From positions 2,046,001-2,110,000 of the forward strand of contig JAHBBC010000004.1 of the NCBI GenBank assembly GCA_019915015.1: a stretch of 64,000 nucleotides of DNA, read 5' to 3'. Made by a program: the position numbers and the translations under genes. The notes beneath the pieces are model-generated. The model was given only the letters and a program-made list of their open reading frames with translations. It ran no database searches and was not told the origin of the DNA. Of the stretch, positions 55,086 to 64,000 are shown one piece after another. Each line of letters begins with the position of its first letter. Within the stretch, counting starts at the first letter, position 1. Source of the stretch: Auriscalpium vulgare. Its lineage: Eukaryota; Basidiomycota; Agaricomycetes; Russulales; Auriscalpiaceae.

Positions 55086-56518
55086 TCATGTACTACCTAC
55101 TTCAATCTCTAGCGTGAGCGGACAATGATCCGATGCGCCGTAAATCTCGCTCCGAATCTCGCACATCTTCACCTTCTCCACAATGCGCTCGCTCAGGACA
55201 ACTGCTCGGTACATTAGCGAAACTCGAACAGGATGGTGAGAGCACATACACATATCCAGCCGCCAGCCAATGCCTTTCATGCGGCAGTTGAAGCGATATG
55301 AGAAATATGTGTAGTGCGGCGTGTCGGGGTGCAGTCTGCGCCACACGTCGACAAACTTCCCGCCTTCTTCTGACGCGTCGGGCAGGGGAGAGCCATCCAG
55401 GATGCGCGCGAACGCGGATGTCTCGGCCTCTGTGTAGCCGGGCGTTTTGTTCCAGTTACGCTTTCCGTTCGAGAGGTCTATTAGACATCAGTAGGACAAA
55501 TGGTTAACATGGACGCAAGGCGCACCAAGGGCGGTCGGCGCGACGTTCAAGTCGCCGCCCCATATGACGGGCTTCTTCGCATCGAGAGAGCGAATGTATG
55601 GTGTGAAGTACGCGTTCCACTCGTTCTTAGCGTCAAGCGTCTGACAGTAATGGTGTTACGGGCCAGATTGCCCACAGAGAGCGAGATGCGCACCTTCAGC
55701 CCCTCGCCCGCGTTGGTCACATACGTGCCCACAACATAGAATTCAGCAAATTCGAGGGTAACAATACGCCCCTTAACCGCAGTTGGGTTGGGGTGGTCGG
55801 GAATGGCGTATGATGTGGACAGCGGAGCGTGCTTTGACAGGATCGCTGTCCCAGCTGCGGAGATATGAGCCCGAATGGTATGGCGGCGTGGATGGGGACA
55901 CACACAGTACGATTTCTTATCCGCTTTGGACCAGTATCGATGCGGGAAGCGTGACGTGAGCGCTGGATCAGCCGGCTCGTCGTTGACCTGCCGCGCGACC
56001 CATCCGAGTCAACTGCGGAACACCAACCGCGTCGCGCAAGCGCGCACCTTTGTTTCCGTGAGGATGAGGATATCCGGGTCCTCAGCCTCAACGTAGTACT
56101 TGAAGCCCTGTGTGTCCACCAGAGCTCAGTCAGCGCACGCAGCACGAGCACGGATGGTACTCGCTTTCTTCTGACTCGGAGCCCATCCGCACACGTTCCA
56201 CGCCGCGATGCGCCACGCGCCCTCTGGCCGTACAGGAAATTCGATCTTCACGGGCAGCACCTTGTTATTTGGCTGTCCATTTGGGGCGGTGTCTCCTTCT
56301 GCTGGGGCTGCCGTCTTGGCCTTCTTGGACGCGCCCTTCGCGGCGGAGGTGGACGCGCCTTCCTCGTGCGTGTCCTCGTCGGCCTTGCGCTTCTTCCCAT
56401 TAGCCAACTTGGCTGCCATTTCAATCGCGTGGTTATGAGAGATGAATGCGCGATGAAAAAATGCTGAAGGACGGGGTGAAATGCGGAATAATGGACGGAG
56501 GCGAAGGAGGTGTGACAT
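55086..56518 (-). CDS. AP endonuclease of the ExoIII/APE1 family
   Basis: Multi-exon gene ending at 55086. Motifs: RIAAWNVCGW (usual WNVNG), ILILTETK (Glu metal ligand), GTAILSKHAP, GGDLNVAPTALDL, WRRLHPDTPHYTYFSY, GIGWRLD and GASDHCPLTLEIE (catalytic Asp-His). It cuts the backbone 5' to abasic sites in base-excision repair. A basic stretch (KKRKADED...SKKAKTA) is a likely nuclear signal. Two in-frame starts exist: ATG at 56518 opens an Arg-rich, acid-free presequence-like segment (LLRLRPLFRISPRPSAFFHR), while ATG at 56419 starts directly before the nuclear signal. Nuclear and mitochondrial forms from one gene are plausible (inference). Confidence 0.9.
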
Positions 56519-56896
56519 AAGCCTGAGTGTGACACGCGCGTCCGGCGACGGGAGCGTGACAGCGCGTACGGCAACGTGACCGTCGTGACATGTGACACGC
56601 GCGATCCCGTTCAGTCACGGGACCTGAACTTGCTTTCTTCAAAGTCTCGCCGTGTGGACGGTGTTCGTCCTGTCCTCCCTCCACCATCTCTGAACTCTCC
56701 TCGGCTCTCCTTTTACACCCGGGGGACATTCCTACTTTCATCTGCGCACAGCGATACCCTCCTTCCTTCCACACGACCATCTCCACCGCCTGTCACGGTT
56801 GACTTGAACAGACTGTGGCCGCCAAACCCCTTCGACCGCGATCGACCTCTATAAAAGTGCGCAGCTTTGCCTTCGTGTCTCAGTCTATTGTAGACG
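56519..56896. promoter_or_regulatory. Divergent promoter of AP endonuclease and DUF7918 gene
   Basis: A good TATA box (TATAAAA, 56850-56856) lies 41 bp before the DUF7918 start. Pyrimidine-rich stretches occur on both sides. No coding content is supported. Confidence 0.65.
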
Positions 56897-58385
56897 ATGG
56901 ATACAGTGAACCGCCTGGACCACCGCGGCTTCCAAGCCTGGATCACGTCCGAGGGACAGCAGCTCCCGCTTTACGAACCTGCCATCGACACCACGAAGAA
57001 CCGCGTAACCTGCTGGCTCGCCAGCGAGGAGGGAAAGGTGCGCTATTCCGACTTTCTTCTCTGCATCTTGCTCACTCCGCTTCGTTGTCTTGCACGTCAC
57101 TTCTGCTTGCCGTCGGCTTTACCCGTCCACATCGACTCGTCGTCACACGGCAGCCATTTACCATCCACTGGAGTGACCTGGGATCCGGAATAGATAGTGC
57201 CGCATACATCACACTCGATGGTTTCAAGGTTCCCGGCCGCTTCCTCTTTGGCCAGGGCGAGACGAAGCGTACCGGGGTGCGCACCGGGCAGAATTCCGAG
57301 CGCCCGTTCGTTTTTGCCCCGACTGCCCCGCCCACTGCCGCGCAACGTTCGTCGTCTCTCACCTATGTACCGCGCATATTGACGAAGCCGTAATGCAGGC
57401 GTCGCGAGCGGGAGTGCGCATGGCGATCCCTCGCAGCTGGGCATGATATGCTTGCGCGTCCGACGCGTGAAGCGCGTCGCTGTTCATGACCCCAACGCGC
57501 CGATCGTGCCACCCGAGTCGGTCCCGTCGTCTAGGCGCACTGACCTGCGTGTCGGGTGAGTGTGACATTTGTTAGACGAAAAGTCGGCGCTAACTGGACG
57601 GGGTGCAGGTACGGCGAGGCCATGGAAACCACCAAGCAGGCCCCTCGGACGTGGAAGATCAAGTCACACGATGCAGCCCACCCGGGGTCGTACGTGACGT
57701 TCGTCTTCCGGTATCGATCTAGGGGTACGCACCGTTTGTCCACCTCGCGGCCAAATTACCTTCTTCCGCAGTTACTTACCTTCCCTCGCGCAGAATGGCT
57801 CTATGACCAAGGCGTGCTGGCGGAGACGGAAATGTCTCGCATCCCTCACCTTCCAGCCCCCGCCCCCGCCCCCGCCTATGCTCCGGTGCAGACGTTTGCC
57901 CCGAGCCCCGCCTTGACCTATGCCCGCGCGTACACCGTCCCGGCCCCATTGCCCCAGCACCAAGTCGCGGCCTCTTCCTCAATGGCACCCCCAGCCCCGC
58001 TCTTCGTCAAGAAGCGCGCGCGCAGGGTGCGTACTATCCCCCCTCCTTCATTTGTCAATACGCCTGTGAATGAGAATGCAACGAACTGACGATGTGTGTC
58101 ATCTAGACGGCGTCGACTCCCGCGCAGCAGCCGCCCATGGCTATGGCCATGTCCATGTCCATGTCCGATATGACAAGCTCAGAGTCGTCTGGCTCGCAGA
58201 ACTCTTCGCCGCAGGACCCCTCCGCCCCATACGCCTTGGCGCCGCTCCCCTACGCACCAGTCGCAGCCGAAGAGGAGGAGGACGACCCCGACGACCCGGT
58301 GCTCAGACGCAAGGCGAGTGCGGGGGGGCGCGCCCATCCCTACGCTCGTCCTTATAACGACCGCCATTATGTGCGCGGTTCGTGA
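56897..58385 (+). CDS. DUF7918-family protein
   Basis: Start at 56897. Domain features in order: FQAWITSEGQQLPLYEPAID, KNRVTCWLASEEGK, FTIHWSDLG, AYITLDGFKVPGRFLFG, RPFVFAP, VHDPNAPIVPPES, then KIKSHDAAHPGSYVTFVFRY. This matches the N-terminal ~200 residue domain widespread in Agaricomycetes (DUF7918). It is followed by a Pro/Ala/Met-rich low-complexity tail (PAPAPAPAYAP; MAMAMSMSMSDM) and an acidic stretch (EEEEDDPDDP) to the stop at 58385. Function is unknown; the low-complexity tail suggests a scaffold or regulatory protein. The exon 2/3 junction is the least certain part of the model. Confidence 0.8.
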
Positions 58386-59112
58386 TGCGTGGCTGCGGCA
58401 GGTTTATGCCTGCCCGCCTTTGTGCGTCCGTTTTGTGTTGTGCGCGCGCTGCACGTGGCCGCTTCGCGTCGCACCACGCGTCTGATGCGCGCATTGTTCG
58501 CTGCTTTCATCTTTCTCTCCATCTCTGCTGTCCATCGTCGTTTTGTCGTGTTTTGCTATTGATTGATGCTGCTGTCGTTGTTGATCGCTGTCTGTACTAA
58601 CACCACTTACTACTCCATACTATCCCAGTCATCGCTATCCCGCTTTCGTTGCTATCCCGCTTTTATCGCGATCCCGCTTTTGCTTTGCTATCGTTGCTAT
58701 CGTTGCTCGTTGTTATGATCTGAAGTAGTTTGCACGCTATCGTTTTTATCCAGGGTACAATGTCGTAAACCTACACTTACTGTACTTTGTAGCTACTTGC
58801 TAGAATAAAGGTGCTTTGTCGAAGGTTCCCGCTGGGGGAATAGCGTGCCGGACAGGCCTGCTCGGAGTTCATTGGCTTCCATAGGTCCAACACGGTTGGT
58901 TATCAGGCCAGTATTTGCTCTGCTCGATCTCCACTTACTACCCGGCGTCCTCAATATTGCCATGACTTCGAATCTCAGTACCAGACTGGTTCAAGACGTC
59001 TACAGACGATGTAAGCCCTTAGTCTGCGCAAAGCTTGACTGATGTCTCACACACAGGGTGCATCTGACAATGAAGACTAACTCTAGTTCCGGGCCCCGGC
59101 GCGCGAGTACAT
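58386..59112. other. Spacer with low-complexity tgctatcg-type repeats
   Basis: Around 58620-58720 runs of gctatcgttgctatc / ccgctttt recur, an imperfect simple repeat in the 3' flank of the DUF7918 gene. The rest is the convergent flank of the DUF202 gene. No gene seen. Confidence 0.5.
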
Positions 59113-59660
59113 TCACAGCTGCACGAGCAGAACGAGCAGCGTGACCTCCGTCGCGGCGACGATGCCTGCAACCGCGACCACGATCCACCCCGCAGTAACA
59201 AAGGGCCGCCCCAGAATCTTGCCCTCTTGCCCTCGCGAAGCGATGCCCTCCGGATGGTCGTCCGCTGCACCCCCATCTCCTTCCTCATCCTCTTCCTCGG
59301 ACACGGCGTCCTCGTCGCGGCCGCGGTCGGCCAAGTCGTGCCGCGAATGCCGCGCGCGGAAGAACGCAACGAGGAAGAGCAGCACAGCGAGCGCAGCGTA
59401 TATGATGCCGACTGCGCACAGAGCGTGAGAGCGTGAGCATAAGCAGACGGGGACGAGGGCGCGCGGACGCACTGCGGTAGAAGCGCGGGTCGAAGAGCTT
59501 GAGCACGGCGAGCGCGTAGCCCATGTTGGTGAGCGCGGTGCGCGCGTATGCGCCGTCGAAGGTGCGCTCGCGCGCGCGCAGCTCAACGAGCACGGCGACG
59601 TCGGCGGGGACGAAGGAGTGCGCGCGGTGGCCCCTGCCGGGTGTCAGCTCCTGGTGGTAC
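59113..59660 (-). CDS. DUF202-family membrane protein, 5' end possibly lost
   Basis: Two exons are readable. The first has VLVELRARERTFDGAYARTALTNMGYALAVLKLFD, with the DUF202 hallmark ARERTF.., and the second has GIIYAALAVLLFLVAFFRARH, an acidic loop (EEEDEEGDGG) and a last helix AGWIVVAVAGIVAATEVTLLV to the stop at 59113-59115. DUF202 proteins are small membrane proteins of unknown function with about three spans. Upstream of the RARERTF exon the sequence becomes the duplicated M2/M3 upstream region at about 59660, so the normal first exon and promoter are probably missing. Confidence 0.65.
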
Positions 59661-60114
59661 TATGTCGACAGGTGTCGAGCGCACCTGTATCTGCGACGTG
59701 GCATTGATTGTGGGCGTCATGGACGTTGTGGATAGCAGCGGTGGACTAGCGTTGGGCGTCGTCGCCGCCTGCATCGCATCATGGAGAGACGGGATGGCAT
59801 CATTGCTTGCTTACGCAATGTGTTGATGTTGACTTGACGAAACACGTTGAACTTCCCTTCAACTTCAACTTCCTATCCTTTGTCCCCTCGGACTCAATTC
59901 CTTCATATGCGCAGCGTACTTTCCTCACTCCAGGTCGTGGTGCTCTAGATCTCTCACAAGTTGGACTGCATAGCCGCTGGCTTCGTATTAGGTCACCCCA
60001 AGGTCACAGGACTCTTCACCAGCGTTGCCGTATTATTAGTGATGCGGAGCTCACTATCGACACGCCTCAATTTCGACCACCACAACGACCCGTCGTGACG
60101 GTAGTATTCAAAGT
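59661..60114. promoter_or_regulatory. Upstream region of M3, inverted copy of 32680-33110
   Basis: Shares blocks such as aggtgcgctcgac and taggtcac-type segments with the M2 upstream region in reverse. It carries the junction to the DUF202 gene. Confidence 0.6.
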
Positions 60115-62237
60115 ATGGGAACCAGAGGCCCGACGCACACAGAGCTCATGGAATTGGAGGCTGAGCGGACAGTGCGTTCCTTTCTCGCTGAATCAATGCC
60201 CCAACTCACACGAACCTACATCTATCGCCCATGCTTCACTCATCAACCGAAACACACCTTTACTCATGGAATTAAGTACGCATTTCGCATCCAAGAGGAT
60301 CCCGTGGACTTCGATCATCCGAATGGCGACGCCGTTGTGCCCCCGTATGTGTTCCCCACCCTCCCAAAGCAGACGCCTGCTGGGGCGTCCGGGGCTCCGC
60401 ATTCTCAACCCAGGCCCCTCAGATCCGTCGAAGAGCCCTTGGCGCGCCGTTTGAAGCGTCGATTTGGCGGATACCTGCACGTATACACCCTTTGCAGCCT
60501 CTTCGCCTCGCTGGGAGGGTTCCTTGACACCGGTATGTTTCTGTTTTTAGAGCAAGGGATTAGATAAATTGATCTTCAGGGCACACGCGCTAGGATCCAT
60601 TGGCCCCGTCATCGTCATGCCCGCCTTTGTCTCGCAGTTCCACCTGCACTCGCCGGTTTTGCAAGGTCTCGTTGTCTCGACCATCCTCCTCACCGCCTCT
60701 CTGGCCTCCCTCTTCGCCGGCGTGCTCTCCGACCGCATCTCGCGCACACGCACATTTGCAATCGGTGGTGCAGTCTTCAGCATCGGCTCCGTGCTCTGTG
60801 CGTCTGCGTCCAGCCTTCCGCTGCTCATCTTCGGGCGGTCCGTCGCAGGCATCGGCGAAGGGCTTTTCCTCTCCACCGTCACGGTGTACACCCTCGAGAT
60901 TGCGCCGACGCAGTACCGCGGGCGGCTGTCATGCATCACGCAGCTGTACGTTTCCTTCGGGCTCGCGGGAGGGTACTTCATGTCGTACGGTACCATCAAT
61001 CTCTCGCCGTCGTCGCTTTCGTGGCGTCTGCTCTTCGTGGTACAGGCCTTCGTCGCGGCGACGTTTGCTGTTGGGTCGCTGGCCCTTCCACACTCCCCGC
61101 GCTGGCTGCAGCACGTCGGGCGCACGGAGGACGCCGCGCGTGCCTGGGCAAGGCTTGGATTTACGGCGGCGGAGGCGGAGAAGGAGCAGGAGGTCGTGCA
61201 GCGGGTGGAGCGAGAGGAGGCGCAGGCGGACGTGGACGCACAGGACGCAGGCGTGCGGCCGGAGGAGGCGCGCGCCGCCGAGCAGCGGGCTACGTGGATC
61301 GCCCTGTGGGACAAGGACGTGCGCAGACGCACTGTCCTTGGCATATTCATAATGGCGATGCACCAAGTGAGCTTTGTGCCCTCTGAATCAAGGCTACGCT
61401 GGATGCTGACGCACTTCTGTCTGCAAAGGCTTGTGGCATCGACGGCGTGCTTTATGTGGGTGTTTCGGACTCATTTTCTCGCAATTTGCTAACGTCGCGA
61501 TAGTATGCGCCTGTTATTTTTTCCCAAGCTGGTCTATCATCCAAGACTTCCGCATTCCTTGCTTCCGGCGTATCAGGTCTGCTAACCATCGTTTGCGTCT
61601 TAGTCACCCAGATCTTTACCGACCGCTGTGCGTGCTGTCTCTCCTCCTCCTCCTCCTCACACTTTGACCTCCGAACGCAGGGGGACGCCGTACCTCAATG
61701 ATTCGCGGCGGCAGCGTCATCGCCGCAACGATGCTGCTCATTGGCACGATCTACGCATCCGGCGCGTCCGCCACGCCCGCAGGGCGCTGGACGGTCATCG
61801 CGCTGATCTACATCTTCCTCGTCGCGTTTCATATGAGCTGGGCGGTCGTGAACCGCATTTACTGCTCAGAGATCCAGCCGATGCGCACGCGCGCCGCCGC
61901 GACGAGCCTTGGGCAGTGTGCGAATTGGGTGCGTGTCCTTCTCTCCCTCTCCACCTCTGACCTGAGCGCTGACCGGCGCGCGCAGGCCGTGAACTGGATC
62001 ATCGCGTTCTCGACGCCGCTGTTCCTGTCAAAGTCGTCGTCGGGCCCGTATTTTCTGTTCGGCACGTGCTCGCTGGTCACCGTCGTCGTGTGCGTGCTCT
62101 TCCAGCCGGAGAGCCGCGGCGTGTCGCTGGAGGGGCTCGACGCGATTTTCGAGGTCAGCCCGTGGCGCAAGTTTTTGGCGCGCAGGGCTCGCCGGGCGCA
62201 TGAAGAGGCGTATGTGATGCGTGCGCAGGGGATCTGA
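60115..62237 (+). CDS. MFS sugar transporter (M3), copy missing FGF
   Basis: Same exon plan as M2: exon 1 ends 60532; then 60594-61366, 61429-61455, 61504-61627, 61681-61928 and 61986-62237, with consistent phases. Sugar-porter motifs: SDRISRTR, IAPTQYRGRLS, PHSPRWL, ACGIDGVLYYAP, DRWGRRTSM, PESRGVSLEGL. Relative to M2, 9 bp are missing in the first transmembrane motif, so GGFLFGFDTG is GGFLDTG, removing Phe-Gly-Phe from a highly conserved region of helix 1. The frame is kept; transport may be affected. Otherwise it appears intact. Confidence 0.8.
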
Positions 62238-62580
62238 CGGAAGCGCGAGGTTTGGGTTCACTACCTGGGGGACACTCCGTCGACTGATGTAGTTTGCTTG
62301 CCCTCTATTGTTTGCATTTGCTTCGATCTTACACATCGTCTTCCTCCAGAATATACTCTCGCCTGAAAAATTCTTTACAGCAGCGCACATTGTCAATGCT
62401 CTGGGATTAGAGAACATTCTGTACGCACCAGCATCAACAGCTGGCCTTGGTAGAAACGAAGACTAAGTCACAAGTAATGTCTGGCTCCGACTCGTCACGC
62501 ACGTGCTATCAGTATGTGGCCCACTTTAACGAAGCTCATAAGCTTGACTGGTTCGGTCTGCCTCTGTCCACTTCCACTCC
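62238..62580. other. Spacer M3 / K5
   Basis: Homologous to the K4-M2 spacer in reverse. Includes cacgtg near 62500. No gene seen. Confidence 0.5.
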
Positions 62581-64000
62581 ATGGCCTTCCTTCGCAAAAT
62601 CTTCTCGGCGACTTCTCGTGCAGTAGAGGTGGTGTTTCCGGAGGAAGACCTTCTCCTCAATGTGCCTCAAGGTGACGGGTTCTTCCTCACAAGGCCAGGT
62701 GCCCTACTCAAGGACGGCCGCTACAAGGTCATCCGCAAGCTGGGAAGAGGACGTTGCTCAAGCACTTTCCTTGTAGAAGATCTTTTACAGAGGTATGTTC
62801 CCGTATCTTGAGTGAAGCATATCCTGAGCATGCGTCAGGAATGAGAGTGACAAATACTTGGCGATCAAAGTACTGTCCGTCTACTCCACCATCGCTCTCG
62901 AGAAAGGCATTATCCACGAGCTCGACGTTCTCCAATCCATACATGATCTACCATCGGGCAGTATCAGGCCGCCTCTTCCTATTCTGAAGGATGATTTTGC
63001 CCTGCGAGGACCTCACGGGGTTTACTATTGCTTCGTGACCCGGCCACTACGCTCGACCATTCACGCCGAACGCGCCGCTTCCCCGACGGGAAGACTCAGC
63101 GTCTACGTCACGAAGCCTATCATTTATTGCGTAGTAGATGCCGTGCAGTTCCTACACGCGCGCGACATAATCCATGCAGGCATGTGGCACCTCTCCGGTC
63201 TCACACCCACGTCATCTTGGCTGACCGCTGTGTAAATATCAAAGCAGATAATGTTCTACTTTATGGCACATTGACGGCAGATATTGAAGAAACTCTCGCC
63301 AAGGAGCCGCCATCTGTCGACGGCACGTTCGAATTCGAAGGCAAACAATACCCAATAATGCGTTCACAACCCTTCCCATCCAGTATGCCACTGTGGAACA
63401 CGTCACCTTTCGATTCATAAACTATTTACGTTGTTTTGAGTGATCTTGGTTCAGGTGCGGTGCTCTGAAGTTCTTGTCTTCAGATCTTGGCATGCTCAAG
63501 CTTTGAGTGCAGCGTTGTGGTTGAATAAGCCGACGCCTAGCGGCGACATCGGCGCTTTCGCGCTACGTGCGCCGGAGAACGTGATCCGCGCGGAGTGCGG
63601 AAAAGCGATCGACATCTGGGCTATCGGTTGCATGGTGCGTCCGACTTGCGCTGTCATTACTCCTGTTTGCATTCTCTGCACCGATCAGCGCTGACGACCT
63701 TCTCCAGACGTATGAATTGCTCGCCGGCCAGATTCTCTTCTCTGCACCGATCAGCGCTGACGACCTTCTCCAGACGTATGAATTGCTCGCCGGCCAGATT
63801 CTCTTCCAGCCTACGCCCTCTGACGACCTCACGCCGGACGAAAATCTCCTACTTCTCCAGTATGCACTGACAGGAGAGACACTTAACAAAGACCTTGTCG
63901 AGCAATCTCGGGTCAGGAAGCAGTACTTTGACGGCGAAGGTGAGCTCTGTTTGCTTCGCCACATCCGAGTACGACGTCTAATCGGCATCGCGAAGGTAAC
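62581..64000 (+). pseudogene. SRPK-like kinase copy with two lesions (K5), cut by the right edge
   Basis: Start at 62581 (MAFLRKIF). Glycine loop LGRGRCSSTF, LAIKVL, DLGSALSAALW, RAPENVIRAECGKAIDIWAIGCM and YELLAGQILF are recognisable. TAA at 63418-63420 replaces the GAA of the other copies just before the DLG motif. The acceptor of the catalytic-loop intron reads gtgtaa (63231-63235), not gtgtag, so its normal splicing would fail. A 66-bp tandem duplication is also present (63675-63806). The C-terminus is outside the window. Confidence 0.8.
63675..63806 (+). repeat. 66-bp perfect tandem duplication spanning a 3' splice site in K5
   Basis: Units 63675-63740 and 63741-63806 are identical. Each contains the end of an intron (ctccag) and the start of the next exon (ACGTATGAATTG). 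Because 66 is divisible by three, use of either acceptor keeps the frame: the second gives the standard protein, the first adds 22 residues. Confidence 0.9.

Overview
This is a gene-dense basidiomycete (Agaricomycete, probably Polyporales-like) nuclear segment. The evidence is many 48-65 bp introns with GT..AG ends and CTNAC-type branch sites, multi-exon genes on both strands, and fungal-specific families: stalked single-pass membrane proteins, SRPK-like kinases, F-box expansions, a DUF7918 protein and a mitochondrial NNT-type transhydrogenase. The species cannot be named from the sequence alone. I recognised no transposon ORF, CRISPR array, rRNA or tRNA.

Layout. (1) 1-9.4 kb: three tandem copies (plus one cut by the left edge) of a secreted/single-pass membrane protein family (T0-T3), an S10 serine-carboxypeptidase-like gene on the opposite strand, and a truncated CHMP7 copy. 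(2) 9.8-32.7 kb: an accessory array of SRPK-like kinases (K1-K4, minus strand), F-box proteins (F1-F4, plus strand) and MFS sugar transporters (M1, M2, minus strand). K2/F2 and K3/F3 are head-to-head pairs sharing a ~480 bp bidirectional promoter; F1/K2, F2/K3 and F4/K4 converge. A cytidine-deaminase-like gene and a complex ~0.84 kb repeat interrupt the array at 24.2-26.2 kb. (3) 33.4-37.8 kb: a coiled-coil protein, intact CHMP7 (ESCRT-III) and the T4 membrane protein. (4) 38.6-44.5 kb: a direct duplication carrying two small genes for a four-helix MLKL-NTD-like domain, an intact aldo/keto reductase, and a patchwork of gene fragments (AKR, MFS, DUF202, CHMP7). (5) 45.3-58.4 kb: a conserved housekeeping block: small membrane protein, PUS4 pseudouridine synthase, DapA-family aldolase, NAD(P) transhydrogenase, AP endonuclease, DUF7918. 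(6) 59.1-64 kb: a DUF202 gene, then MFS (M3) and kinase (K5) as an inverted copy of the K4-M2 segment.

The accessory parts are shaped by repeated segmental duplication and decay. Many copies carry identifiable lesions: frameshift in T2, internal deletion in M1, nonsense codon in F1, lost start in F3, altered C-terminus in K3, nonsense plus splice-site loss in K5. Others look intact (K1, K2, K4, F2, F4, M2, T1, T3, T4). The most unusual content is the shared-promoter kinase/F-box pair array with an inserted deaminase-like gene, and the stand-alone MLKL-type helical-domain genes. These resemble the rapidly evolving self/non-self or regulated-proteolysis repertoires of filamentous fungi, but that role is inference only.
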